Of a stretch of DNA of 64,000 nt, positions 1 to 11,252 are shown piece after piece. Numbering within the stretch: the first letter of the stretch is position 1; every line of letters begins with the position of its first letter. The position numbers and the translations under genes were made by a program. Under the pieces are notes generated by a model that searched no databases, had not been told where the DNA came from, and saw only the letters and a list, made by a program, of their open reading frames with translations. Source of the DNA: Apostichopus japonicus (lineage: Eukaryota > Echinodermata > Holothuroidea > Aspidochirotida > Stichopodidae); the NCBI RefSeq assembly GCF_037975245.1, contig NC_092573.1, positions 12,335,001 through 12,399,000 on the forward strand, in the 5' to 3' direction.

Positions 1-1010
1 AGCAACCGACAATCACAAGCGACCACAACACTTCGTGACCTCTACCCCTTTCGGTTTACTCAGTGCGACCATGACTTTGTGAATTTGGCCGGCTACGGAC
101 CAGTCCAGATACGGATAGGGATTGATTGCCTGGAAGTGTCTCAGCCAGCTGGGAGTTGTTATAGCAACTCAACACTGGTCTCAGAGACCTCGAACGATAA
201 GTTTCCCGCCGAACAATTTCCAGGCAATCAATCTCAATTATTTACGAGAAGTTAGCGATATATGCTCAGGTGAAAAATGTTTTCTCTTCTATGACACAGT
301 TATGTACAAGCTTCCGTACTTTCCTGGAGACTAAGGGTACACGTTTTTATTTTTTTTTTTTATTTGCTAATTGGTTTTATGCGTTGGTTATATATTCGAT
401 TTTAACACCCCTGATAATAGGACAGGTTTGGTTATACGATAAGATAAGCATACATAGCAAACAATAACACAACAAACAACAAACAACAGAAGAACAACAA
501 CAGCACCCTCACATCCGCCCTCTACCCACACACAATTTTCAAAGGTCAATATTTTCCAAAATAGAGAAGTCTTTCGAGCTGCGACGGATGGTAGCACCAA
601 CCGTGTCGAATATCGACTCAAACAAAATGATATGGTTGCAAAATATTATGAAAATGAAATAAAATAAAGCAAACAATTTTAAATGTTACCCTGCAGTCAA
701 AACTTTCAAGTTCGACCTTTGCTGACTACAAGTATCCAGCAAATGTGCACTAATGCTGACCAGTTTACGAGGCTTTTGTATATGATTCTATTGACGTTCC
801 AAACAAGAAAAGAAAAAGGAAAGCCTCTTCTTTAGGGTCATTTTAGGCACTTTTCACGGGAATGGTTAACCATTTTAAGAAGATTTACAATGGGCCTCAA
901 CTCTCATGCGACAAGTTATCAATATATTTTACCCTCACGGACACCGCTAGATACGTCACAACTATAAGACCTATTTAAAAATCAAGGTTTTTCCGTTGCG
1001 CCTACGCAAT
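1..1010. other. Non-coding start of duplicate copy 1
   Basis: I see no gene here. The counterpart is about 37430-38456. It holds short inverted words such as GGGAGTTGTTATAGCAACTC near 150-170 and low-complexity A-rich text at 455-510. The short open frames are not conserved in length between the two copies, so they are not called. Confidence 0.6.
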
Positions 1011-1235
1011 GGGTAAGTATCAACCACACTATGTAACACTACGGGTATAGGGATCGCACATACATGATGTAACATTATGGGTACGAATCAACCACATGAT
1101 GTAACACTATGGGTAGGGATCAACCACACTATGTAACACTACGGGTATAGGGATCGCACATACATGATGTAACATTATGGGTAGGGATCAACCACACTAT
1201 GAAAAATGCATAGGGATCAGCCCCACCACGTAAAA
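1011..1235. repeat. Short tandem repeat (GGGATCAACCACACTATGTA units)
   Basis: Irregular units of roughly 30-45 bp share the words GGGATCAACCACACTATGTA and ACACTACGGGTA. The counterpart is at 43298-43515, with a different unit order. The TA at 1014-1015 is the uninterrupted position that matches the insertion point of the 4.4-kb element in copy 2. Confidence 0.8.
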
Positions 1236-1970
1236 CTATATGGGTAGCGATCACCCAACGAAGCAACTTGTTAATTAATGTGGGCTACAGTCTTCGATAT
1301 TCATACATTGCTACTTCCAATCCTGAGTTCCAGGTTTCATCTATTATGGCAAGGAACGCCAAAAATCATGTGATGAAAATAACGTTTGGCAGTAGCAGAA
1401 CAGCGATGGCGATGACGATGACGATACAGATGACGATGTTGTTAAAGATGGCGATGTCGGTAAAATGAATGTACACATTTGTATATGCTTTGAGCGTCTT
1501 TTTAGTAAGTTAAGCTATACTGTTATATTATTATATATACGATATGTATATTACTTTATTATTTGCTATCGTATTTAATATAGAGGAAGTTAAATATTTT
1601 AAACATCTGTTAGCGGTATTCGTTAAGCAGGTCAAATAAAATATAACAAAATAAAAATTCTTACCTGTCATTGTACAGTCCCTGTAACTGTAAAAAATTA
1701 GAGTATATAAAAAATGGTGTATTACAGTAAGACGTTTACCATTCCAAATGATTAAACAGTCAAAATGCAGAAAGCTGTTTGTCTTTCCTTACGGTACAAA
1801 TCCTAATGAACACACACACGTGCGGGTATCTCTAACTCATTATAAAAGTTTTAACCTTTTCTAAATATTCGATTAAGTTATAATATTTGATGAGTATATA
1901 ATGACTAATATTGTTTAAATAAAATGCAAGAAGGTATCAATAAATAGTATGCACTATTATTTGCTTAGCG
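1236..1970. other. Non-coding, short GATGAC-rich stretch
   Basis: A GATGACGAT-type trinucleotide-rich patch lies at about 1405-1460 and is longer in copy 2 (43665-43815). Nothing else is recognised. Copy 2 carries a 345-bp fold-back insertion that is absent here at about 1523. Confidence 0.5.
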
Positions 1971-2007
1971 ACAGTTGCTGGTGGTGTTGCTATGCACCAG
2001 CAACTGT
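1971..2007. repeat. Perfect 13-bp inverted repeat
   Basis: ACAGTTGCTGGTG at 1971-1983 is matched by its reverse complement at 1995-2007, with an 11-base loop. It is conserved in copy 2 at 44683-44719. The function is unknown; it may be the remnant of a fold-back element. Confidence 0.7.
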
Positions 2008-2009
2008 TA

Positions 2010-4440
2010 CGATATGAAATATTTATTTTAGATTCAAATTATTAAACCACGTGACGATTTGACAAGTACGCATAATATTAATTACACAACAACTATACTA
2101 CAACTTTACACGGAGTCTTTTCTTTACCAATATAGTGTGACTGTATATATGTTTACAACCCCCACCCCAGCCATGTATATTTGAAAAGTCAACCTTCCGG
2201 GGGGGGGGGGGGGGGTGGGGGATAAATACGGGTGGACGGGACTGTATGGACTTCAATATCGAATTGTGTCTTTTCTGTGCATGATCGAAACTCCGATTCA
2301 TCACGCCTATCGGAGCAGATGATGGGGAAGGGTTTGGTTGTTGTATTTCCTTCTCCGTCTGTGCGTTTTTTGAAGAAAAAATGATAAGACCGATTTCCTG
2401 CATTCTAGAGATAAATTCCCAAATCATTATTATAGTATTTGTGTGCGTGCATGTGTGTGCAGACGTGACATTTGATAACCTCTCTTAACATACAAATCTA
2501 TGGTAAAGTGATGTTGTTCCTTTCGAATTTTTTTCGAGAAAAATACAAATCTAGGTGTCACGTGATGTTGTATATACATCAATGGATAAGTTATGGTCAT
2601 AACATAGGTTCCACCTTCAAATAAAGTATTATTATTAACAAGATAAGATCTGCCTATTTCTCTCAGTTTAGGGGATTTTAAACTCCACCGTAACCGTTAA
2701 GAATACAGAGATAATCTTTTGAAAGGCTATAACTTTATGCTTCTATTCATTTCGATGTAAAATTGACCAAATATTCAAATCTCTTTTTTTATTTAATCAG
2801 GTCACAAAGGCAAAATGGCCATTACAACATAAATTCGGTGGGGTTTTAACTAATATAATTATCTTCCGGTGAGTCGTTTGCGTTCAGCATGCACCTATCA
2901 GGTGTTATAAGCAGTTACGTACACAGGAGCTGGGAGAATGGTGAGGGCGGGTGTTGGGAGACACCATCAAATAAAGTTGCTCCTGCACCCACTCTTCTCT
3001 ATATACTCCTGGAAGGGTGGTATTGCCAGGGTCGGGACATACCACCCCCACCACCCGTGAAGTCAGCTTTTCCCTTCCTCTGGCCGGCACTAGCTCTCTA
3101 TTTTTGTTTACGCTTCCAATCTGAAAACGTATTTACTTGTCTACTTAACTTCTACTTAATTTCCTATACTAGTCATCTTTTATTATTTATGCTATCATGC
3201 AGGACTGTTCATGCTAAGTAGGAGCGAAGGAGATTTTCGGACAGGGTGATTGCGAATTGGTTGGTGTATGGGTGCGTGTGCGTGTGTCTTGGAGGTGGGA
3301 GAACATGCTCCACAAAATATTTAGGTGTAGGAACCCTGGGGCAGTGGCTCAGCCAGAATTGTTTAATGAGTGGGTGTGTGTAGGGGGTTGGGGCTCCTTT
3401 ACTTCATTGACGGTGACTGATTGGATAGTGTCAGTTTGTCAGTTTGGCCCCAACTTTCATAGTCACATCCTGGTTTTCACAATTCAGACTTAAACGAAGG
3501 AAATAGGCAACCAGTCAGCGATAAGTCTGCTTAAATTTGTTAGAAAGTACTATAGGCTCACATTAACATGTTTGCACAACCTTCATAAAGAGCATGATAT
3601 ATCCTACTTAATGCAATATTTGCAGTTTATTATTGATTGAAAATCATCTTTACCCTTGTGGAAACATGTTCACAAGGTCCTGAATATGGAAGAAAGCAAC
3701 TTCATTAAAAAATATGATGTTTTCCATATAGCTATGCTTAATGTCAAGATGTCTCTGGTGCAATGGAATTCATTTTGCACAATAAAACAAGAAGTCTACA
3801 GGGGACTCCAGTAAATTCTGTAGAGTACAGTGATTATAAAATAGTGATCTGTGCACATAAATTGAAATACGTGCTATTTAGTTGATCAACTTCAGGTTAA
3901 AAGAGGATAGGTAGTTCAGAGATACATTTGACATATCTTTCTGTAAATTGACATTGATAAGAACTTATTGTATGAACTTGAAAAAGGAAAGTATGCATGT
4001 TTATAATTGCATTGTGCATAGTGTTGAGATTCTGTTGATCTCCATAGTCTTGAAAACTTAGAGATATTTGTCCAATATTGTAAATATAGGTTTCTTAGCT
4101 GTCATGAACTTGAAGAATTCTTATATCTCTGGTCATCTAAAAGTGGTTATGCTTGTGGTCCCAGAAAATAAGTTTATTGTAAGTTTACTGTAATTTGAAA
4201 TCTCTGGTAAGATATATGTTGATATGTTTTATTGATATTGTTAATGTAGGTGTGCTATTGGTCTTGCAGATGTAGGTGTATTTGTGTGGTCTTGAGAATG
4301 TAGGTGAGTTTGTGTGGTCTTGTTAATGTAGGTGTGTCTCTAGTGGTCCCGGAAATGTAGATAAGTTTTTTACTGGTCCCCACTCCTGTGAACCACTCGG
4401 GACGAAAATGCCGGTCCCCATATACCAGGTGCGTATGTAT
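2010..4440. other. Non-coding stretch with homopolymer G tract
   Basis: A run of about 18 G lies near 2199-2216, followed by TGGGG; the run is shorter in copy 2 (44911-44921). The rest is AT-rich unique-looking DNA. Open frames such as 2098-2427 (minus) change length between copies because of the G tract, so I do not call them genes. The counterpart is about 44725-47146. Confidence 0.55.
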
Positions 4441-5755
4441 GTCTGTGTGTGTGTTTGTCAGTGTACAATACATTGTCTTCTAGAGCCGATAACTCCTGGT
4501 GTCTGTGTGAGTGTTTGTCAGTGTATAGTACATTGTCTTCTAGAGCCGATAACTCCTGGTGTCTGTGTGAGTGTTTGTCAGCGTATAGTACATTGTCTTC
4601 TAGAGCCGATAACTCCTGGTGTCTGTGTGAGTGTTTGTCAGTGTATAGTACATTGTCTTCTAGAGCCGATAACTCCTGGTGTCTGTGTGAGTGTTTGTCA
4701 GTGTATAGTACATTGTCTTCTAGAGCCGATAACTCCTGGTGTCTGTGTGAGTGTTTGTCAGTGTATAGTACATTGTCTTATAGAGCCGATAACTCCTGGT
4801 GTCTGTGTGAATGTTTGTCAGTGTATAGTACATTGTCTTCTAGAGCCGATAACTCCTGGTGTCTGTGTGAGTGTTTGTCAGTGTATAGTACATTGTCTTC
4901 TAGAGCCGATAACTCCTGGTGTCTGTGTGAGTGTTTGTCAGTGTATAGTACATTGTCTTCTAGAGCCGATAACTCCTGGTGTCTGTGTGAGTGTTTGTCA
5001 GTGTATAGTACATTGTCTTATAGAGCTGATAACTCCTGGTGTCTGTGTGAATGTTTGTCAGTGTATAGTACATTGTCTTCTAGAGCAGATAACTCCTGGT
5101 GTCTGTGTGAGTGTTTGTCAGTGTATAGTACATTGTCTTCTAGAGCCGATAACTCCTGGTGTCTGTGTGAGTGTTTGTCAGTGTATAGTACATTGTCTTA
5201 TAGAGCTGATAACTCCTGGTGTCTGTGTGAATGTTTGTCAGTGTATAGTACATTGTCTTCTAGAGCCGATAACTCCTGGTGTCTGTGTGAGTGTTTGTCA
5301 GCGTATAGTACATTGTCTTCTAGAGCCGATAACTCCTGGTGTCTGTGTGAGTGTTTGTCAGTGTATAGTACATTGTCTTCTAGAGCAGATAACTCCTGGT
5401 GTCTGTGTGAGTGTTTGTCAGTGAATAGTCCATTGTCTTCTAGAGCAGATAACTCCCGGTGTCTGTGTGAGTGTTTGTCAGTGTATGGTACATTGTCTTC
5501 TAGAGCCGATAACTCCTGGTGTCTGTGTGATTATTTGTCAGTGTATAGTACATTGTCTTCTAGAGCAGATAACTCCTGGTGTCTGTGTGAGTGTTTGTCA
5601 GTGAATAGTCCATTGTCTTCTAGAGCAGATAACTCCCGGTGTCTGTGTGAGTGTTTGTCAGTGTATGGTACATTGTCTTCTAGAGCCGATAACTCCTGGT
5701 GTCTGTGTGAATATTTGTCAGTGTATAGTACATTGTCTTCTAGAGCAGATAACTC
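4441..5755. repeat. 60-bp minisatellite, 22 units (copy 1)
   Basis: Head-to-tail 60-bp units start GTCTGTGTGAGTGTTTGTCA. Variants recur at fixed positions (TTCTAGAGCC vs TTATAGAGCC vs TTCTAGAGCAG), which shows higher-order copying of unit blocks. The period is divisible by three and the unit lacks stops in several frames, so long open frames appear on both strands (up to 490 codons). I read this as non-coding: no splice context, no start context and no codon bias. Copy 2 has 21 units. Confidence 0.95.
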
Positions 5756-6312
5756 AGAAATTATATGGTATAATTTTATACTTGTTATACATGGATACAT
5801 CTTAATGTGTAAAAGTACCCTGTTGTTTTTCAAACAAGTCATAGGTCATTTCAGGACAGTTGAGGTCCCAAGGCAAAGTCAAATGTATAAAGCTTGGGTG
5901 AACTTTGTACTGGATGTTTAGATCCACCATTATAGTCAGTACAAGAAAACTATTGTTTTCTCTGAAGGTCAAAGGTGAGCAGTACGTGGTCAAAGTCTGA
6001 AAGCCTTGAGTAAACAAGATTACCTCCAAAAGTAAACCCTTGGATAAGCTGATTGCTTGATATGGCAGTCTGTGTCGATGTGAGAAATGTCGTCTCCAAC
6101 GACGGTCAACGCTTGACATTGTCCATCTTGTGTGCAATGTTTATTAAATGATCATTTTTATAACATTTATTAAGGAACCACTAAAGTCTGCTTGTCGTGT
6201 GGTATGTCGTAGATTGTCAGGCTTTGAGAAAATAAGTTTACTTTGTCTGAAAGTTTGAATCCCTTGAAAAGAAATGTCAACACTTCTCTACAACACTTTT
6301 ACAGTGCCTATA
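5756..6312. other. Non-coding stretch between minisatellite and SINE
   Basis: Unique AT-rich DNA, near-identical in copy 2 (48402-48958). No supported gene or structural element was seen. Confidence 0.5.
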
Positions 6313-6565
6313 GGCGAGTGTTAGCTCAGTGGTTAACGCCGGTGCCTTCCAATCATAAGGTCCCCGGTTCAATTAAGTCACTCCAAGACTAATGTATGTC
6401 GTCCAGTTACAGAGTTGTTGACAATTGACAATTCATTATCATGGACGTTAAAGATGAATCTAAGAGACAGATTTCGGTCAGCTTCCGGCTTTGATAAGCC
6501 AATGAGGTTTCTTCGCGAGTTCCTGCTTGCAGGAGGATTTTAAAACATATATACAGTACATACAT
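6313..6565 (+). mobile_element. tRNA-derived SINE (copy 1)
   Basis: The head resembles a tRNA: a box A-like TTAGCTCAGTGGTTAACGCC at about 6321-6340 and a box B-like GGTTCAATT at about 6366-6374. A conserved body follows with TTTCGGTCAGCTTCC and GCGAGTTCCTGCTTGCAGG. The tail is a short ACAT/ATAC-rich run. The same family recurs at 48959-49206 and, in reverse, at about 59969-60456. The body motifs shared with the third copy make the family assignment firm; the exact SINE family name is not claimed. Confidence 0.85.
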
Positions 6566-6827
6566 ATGCAAAAGCATATCAGATTCTGGACAAACTCTGA
6601 ACAAGAATTACACAAGGAGGTAGAGACTTGTAAATGACTGTGTCAGTAGCAGTATTTAGACAAAAAGCTAAGTCTTAGAAGTAAGCTTGACCTTTCTAAC
6701 AACGGAATAACAAATTTCTGAAATATTAAGTGAATAGTGATCATATAGACTGAAGATATTTGTAATCTGTTGTAATTTTAAAATCTATCCATCAGTCTCA
6801 TATTCTTGACGACTTTATAACCCACAG

Positions 6828-6992
6828 CAAAGCGGTCAAAGTACGCCTGATGCGGCGTCTCTCACGACTCCAGAGAACCGAGCATTAATTAGACGCATGC
6901 TGATAAAGTGTTCTGATGTAGCAAACCCAACACGGCCTGTTGACCTATGTGTGGCCTGGGCGAACAGGATATCACAGGAGTACTTTAACCAG
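6828..6992 (+). CDS. PDE8-like phosphodiesterase exon (copy 1)
   Basis: This is a single internal exon of 165 bp, phase 0 at both ends, between an acceptor (ATAACCCACAG) and a donor (CAG|GTGAGT). It encodes 55 residues. The core, residues 15-55, contains [20 protein letters not shown] followed by [21 protein letters not shown]-type text. This matches the part of class-I cyclic-nucleotide phosphodiesterases of the PDE8 group that carries a conserved metal-ligand Asp (here Asp30 in KCSDVANP). The known PDE8 exon boundary after the EYFAQ-type motif fits the donor. No other PDE exon was found nearby, so it is either one exon of a gene with long introns or a duplicated fragment. Copy 2 (49432-49596) is identical. 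Confidence 0.8.
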
Positions 6993-7075
6993 GTGAGTTT
7001 AGTAAAGCATGATGCAAATAGGATATCACAGAAGTACTTTAACCAGGTGAGTTAATTAGTAAAGCATGATGCATG
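6966..7075 (+). repeat. Tandem duplication of the PDE8 exon/donor junction
   Basis: Two adjacent units (6966-7019 and 7020 to about 7075) both contain GGATATCACAG..GTACTTTAACCAG|GTGAGTT and AGTAAAGCATGATGCA. The second unit is a decoy exon end with its own intact donor GTGAGT inside the intron. It is present in both segment copies, so it predates the duplication or allele split. Confidence 0.85.
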
Positions 7076-7496
7076 GTAAAAGTCAGTACTATATATGTCA
7101 CGCACAGGTGCTCCCAACATACATGCATATTAAAGAGAAAAGGCAGGCCAGTCAGTGCGGGACAACTGCAGTATTACATACTTCGTCATCAGCAATCAAT
7201 GTTCAACGACCAAACTTGTGATTTCATTTGACAATATTTCTGTTAAAGGAAACCAATTGCCCACCCTCAAAGTTAGAATGCAGTTAAATTATAAGTAGTT
7301 ATGATTCACTTCAATTTAGATGATTTTTTGGGCATTTTGTAATGAAGATGTGTACACGATGGAACTGGACTCTGGAATTGACTTGAAATTTACCTGAAAA
7401 TTGCCTGATAATTCTCTGAAAATTTTTGAATATAAGACTGATAAACGCAAAACTCAACATTAGTGTTTTGGGCCTATGAAAAAGACTCGCTTTCTT

Positions 7497-7599
7497 AACC
7501 TTCGTGGTAAATTACCCTTGGCAGAGAAATATTCTTGTGGTTCGTACGTCAACAGCCCCCCATTGACGTACAAACCAATACATAAACACCGTGAAGGTT
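7497..7599. repeat. Imperfect ~100-bp hairpin
   Basis: AACCTTCGTGG at the left pairs with CCGTGAAGGTT at the right, and GGTTCGTACGTCAA pairs with TTGACGTACAAACC inside. The loop is short and C-rich. It is conserved at 50101-50203. It could be a fold-back MITE or a transcribed hairpin; no transposon target duplication was established. Confidence 0.6.
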
Positions 7600-9433
7600 A
7601 CAACATACTTTCTCTGCCTTGTATCGTTGATCATTTAATGCAATCTCTCTAGTCAAACATTCCGTTAACATTTCACGAAGTTAGCCTCTATGTAATAAAT
7701 TCAAATTCTTATGGAAACGAAAGACATATGTTGTTTACACAGTGCTGTTTTCTACGTTGAACCGTTGTGTAAAATAATATGCGGTCAGTTATATAAGGGA
7801 GTTGTTCCATAACAACTCCCTGGTTAGATCATTTGAAGCCAGCAGGTTAAAAACTCGGCCACTCACTAAAGTGCCACATCGGTCAGTCCAATACCAGGCG
7901 TTTCATCGTCTAAAAACTGGAATGAAATGTCCATCAGACCACATTTCTGCGATGTTAATGAAGATTATGACAGCCAATAACATAAAAGGATCCCACTTAA
8001 AGATGCAGTTTGTGTTGTAAATTCTTGCAATATTTACCAGCCGTAATTATTAGAGTGCAGCAAACATGAAAGGAATGACGAGATTAGGAATAAAACTCAG
8101 CGGTTTGAAACCAAGATTAAAAGAAATCTAAAACCTTTCGCATTTAATCATTATCTGTTAATAACTCAATAATAATCCTTAGGGTTGAGGAGACTGTGAG
8201 CTTCTCTCACGTATGAAGCAACGATTGCTAAGCCTCATTGCTTCAAATACCACCTCCTTTAAGCACTCGGCCACAGCACCGGTCAGGCATTAATAAATAA
8301 AGTGTGAAATAGGGGTCTCAGACAAGCATCAACCTATCTACATATGGACAGTGGCGGCACCAGAAATACTTGAGGGGAGGCAAGTGGGGTCAATCGAACC
8401 ATTTTCTTCTATGGGACGGGGTGAGGACAAACTCTTGGGAGTGCAAAACGAAGCTGTATTAAATGCATATCACTGGAAACTTAAGAACACGCCATATTCC
8501 CACCCTATCCCACACGGCGTAATCGGTAAACCAAATTTACTTTTTACATGAAATTAAAAACTCACCCTATTTAAAATGTGATGTTGATCGATTTCGCGGC
8601 CCGAGTTGCAGTGAGTAGCTGAGCAACGTTTCGAAAAATAACCGGCTCCTTGCGTTATAATAACAGATGTACCCTGACATGTTATTTGCTAGGTGAGCAA
8701 TGAGGGCCCTGCGGCACTTTTAGCCCTTGTCTCTACAGCACAAAAACACATGTCAGAAAGAGGAATTCTATTTCTGTGGAAGGTATTCCAGGCCCTGACG
8801 GTGAAGTGCTTTCTACAGCACAGAAATACCTTCTAGAGATTACAATCCAATTGTAATGTTATAGGAAGCGAAAACTATGAAGGTTTAGTATTTCTGTTAG
8901 TTAACATTTATCCAAATAAAGTCAATTTATACGTACGTGAGACTCGTTTAAGTTTTGTTTTCAGCAGCCGAATGGGAGGGTGGGGTGGGGTGGCTGGGCA
9001 GAGGATTCAAATCATCTTGATTGGCCCTCTTGCCTCACCCACCTTTGCTCCACCACTGCATATGAACGCATAAGACCTCGTGGGATCGTTGTATCTAACT
9101 CTTTCCATGTAGGGACTCGATATAATGCTAACTATTAGCCTATACCTGAATTGTATGTTGGTATTAATTACATGACTTCCACATTTACAGCACAGGACCG
9201 AATTATCGTGTTTACTCATGTATGGATATCATTTTCGTCACTCTGCTAATAATGAGACCACATGAGAGCTTTGATATAGCTTGTTATATCTCCAAGATTT
9301 CAGTAGACAATTTGTAAAGCGATAAAAGGCACGTTGTCTCTCTGTCAGTCTGTGGCGACTTCCTCGTTTTGCCTAAATCCATTTAAGATTGAAAAGTCGG
9401 GAAATCATACAGATCTGCCTAGAGCGCTGTTAT
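7600..9433. other. Non-coding stretch, copy 1
   Basis: There is a short inverted repeat GGAGTTGTT/AACAACTCC at 7799-7824. A patch at 8345-8560 begins GTGGCGGCACCAGAAATAC, like the ends of degenerate hAT-type elements. No supported gene was seen. The counterpart is 50204-52042. Confidence 0.45.
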
Positions 9434-9709
9434 TCAGGATCTCGCTTTAGCAAGAACTGATGTACTTCCAGATGTTACATCAACAAGGTCCACCGACGGT
9501 GGCACCTCTGGTCTGGCGAGATTCCTGGCATCCCGCCTCAACAGGTGGAGTAAAGCTGCTCTGAATTGCGAATGCGTTGGCTTGTCTGGTCAGTCGTTTT
9601 ATATTTATTACTTGGGTCGTTATCATCACTGTTACAGGGAGTACATACCCGAACGAGAACAATAATATTTCGAATGTTACAGACGAAACGACTGGAACTT
9701 TTACCGGAA
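9434..9709 (-). pseudogene. GPCR C-terminal exon, deletion-broken (copy 1)
   Basis: This is the homologue of the intact exon at 52043-52581. The acceptor (ATTAAACAG) and the TM5-coding part are kept, but 263 bp are missing. The two sides join at TTGCGAAT (9566-9573), a word that flanks the missing segment as direct repeats in copy 2 (52175-52182 and 52438-52445). The loss removes the third-loop end, TM6 and nearly all of TM7, and 263 is not a multiple of three, so the frame is shifted. A receptor using this exon could not have seven helices. If the segments are alleles, this is a null allele. Confidence 0.85.
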
Positions 9710-11252
9710 CTGTTTAATGTACAAAGATTAACATAGTAGCTCCAAAATAAATCAAGAAACACAGCTATCAAAGTTGGTTTATATTTATTAATGCAAAACA
9801 CTTACTTAAAAGACTAAATAACAACAAGCTAACTAAAACTGACTGAAAAATAATCAACAGCTGACAACTTACAACTGACAACTATCAACTAACAATAGCA
9901 ACTAAACAACTGAGCAACTAACAACAAACAAGTAACAAGTAGCAATTCACAAGTAACTCAAACCCAATGACTACATCCCCATTTAAACACAACTCAGGTA
10001 CTGACCACCAATCTTAAACTAACCCAGCAGCCTTCGCACCCTTTTACAAAGAACGAGATAAGAACATGCATGAAGTAAAACTTTCATGGGACAAGGAATA
10101 AGATAAAAGCATACATTAAACTTTCCACAGGCTTTTAAATCAAGATGAGCCACACAGATGACACCAATACGTATGACGCATTTGTTTTTCAAATCACACT
10201 TAAAGATTCTCAGGAGTATAACTATAAAGACTACATAAGGCTCTCTAAATTACTGGCATCTAATAATACAATGGTTGTAAACAAATTTGTGTGAGAAAAT
10301 CTACTTTCTCACCACCGTGAAATCACTACAATATCAATTTTATATTAATTATTTAATTTTGCAAGTCAATCCCAGGGAGGCTATCAAAATGGAGGAGAGT
10401 TTAACGAATCGAGTAGATACAAGGTAACATGGGCTGATAGTCATGAACCATGCATGCTTAAATGATTTGGGGAAACCAACTGAGTTTCTTATTTAACGAT
10501 GTCAATTATATAGGTTTTACCTTAATACCAATGTGCACATTTTTATACACATCTATAAATTGGTTGGCTGTTTGTATGTTTGCGTGTATGAATGCACACT
10601 TTTATATACGGATCATATTCGGACGGCTGGCAACTTTAATAAAAAGAGAATTCGTATGCTTACAACGTCCCAAGTTTAAGTATAATCCACACGTAAACCT
10701 ATGATGCATTGACTTCTTAATGATATGGTCACTATTAATTCGAACCAGCACAGATAAATTCACATATAGAATTGTAGTCAAACAGTTTTACTTTTATTAT
10801 AAGAATCAGTTAAAGTGAGCAACTATATATTTGTGTCAACCGTTAGATTCTCCTGCCATCATCAAGATATGCTTGTAACGAGTAACGTCGGTTTGTACAC
10901 ATTTAATTAATCTGACAACAAATTAGAGGTGATCATTTTCCACAACATCCTTGTTATTTGTTTATGGTGACCTTACCTATACTACCGTCACATACAAAAT
11001 TTAGACTCATAAAAGCTATTATTTTACCAAATATTGTGGATAAGAACAAGCTCATCTCTTACATGCTATTAAGGGGATGGGGAGGGGTTAATTTCATACC
11101 ATTGTCACGGACCATTGATTAGTGACTGACAAGAACTTCCAGGTAATTGAGACATGCGTGCAAAACCTATAACCAAATGTTAACAACACATATATTGAAA
11201 CTGTGTAGGACGCAGTGACTCATAATGTATCATCATCTTTTGATATCAGTTA
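9710..11252. other. Non-coding, AACTAACAA-rich low complexity then unique DNA
   Basis: 9820-9960 is a degenerate run of CAACTAACAAC-type words. The rest is AT-rich unique DNA, conserved in copy 2 at 52582-54124. It lies between the GPCR exon and the 3' end of the HNMT-like gene, both minus strand. Nothing else is recognised. Confidence 0.5.

Noticed and set aside
2098-2427. Minus-strand 109-codon frame with poly-Pro
   Set aside because: It runs through a homopolymer G tract whose length differs between the copies, which changes the reading frame.
4441-5755. CRISPR-like array
   Set aside because: Units are contiguous 60-bp tandem repeats without unique spacers, in a eukaryotic genome.
4408-5921. 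Open frames of 338 and 490 codons over the 60-bp minisatellite (and the same at 47114-48567)
   Set aside because: The frames exist because the repeat unit has a period divisible by three and contains no stop. Several frames are open at once on both strands, and no start or splice context supports translation.
6313-6385. Functional tRNA gene
   Set aside because: Box A and box B are present but the fold and the attached SINE body show it is a SINE head; the same head recurs with the same body elsewhere.
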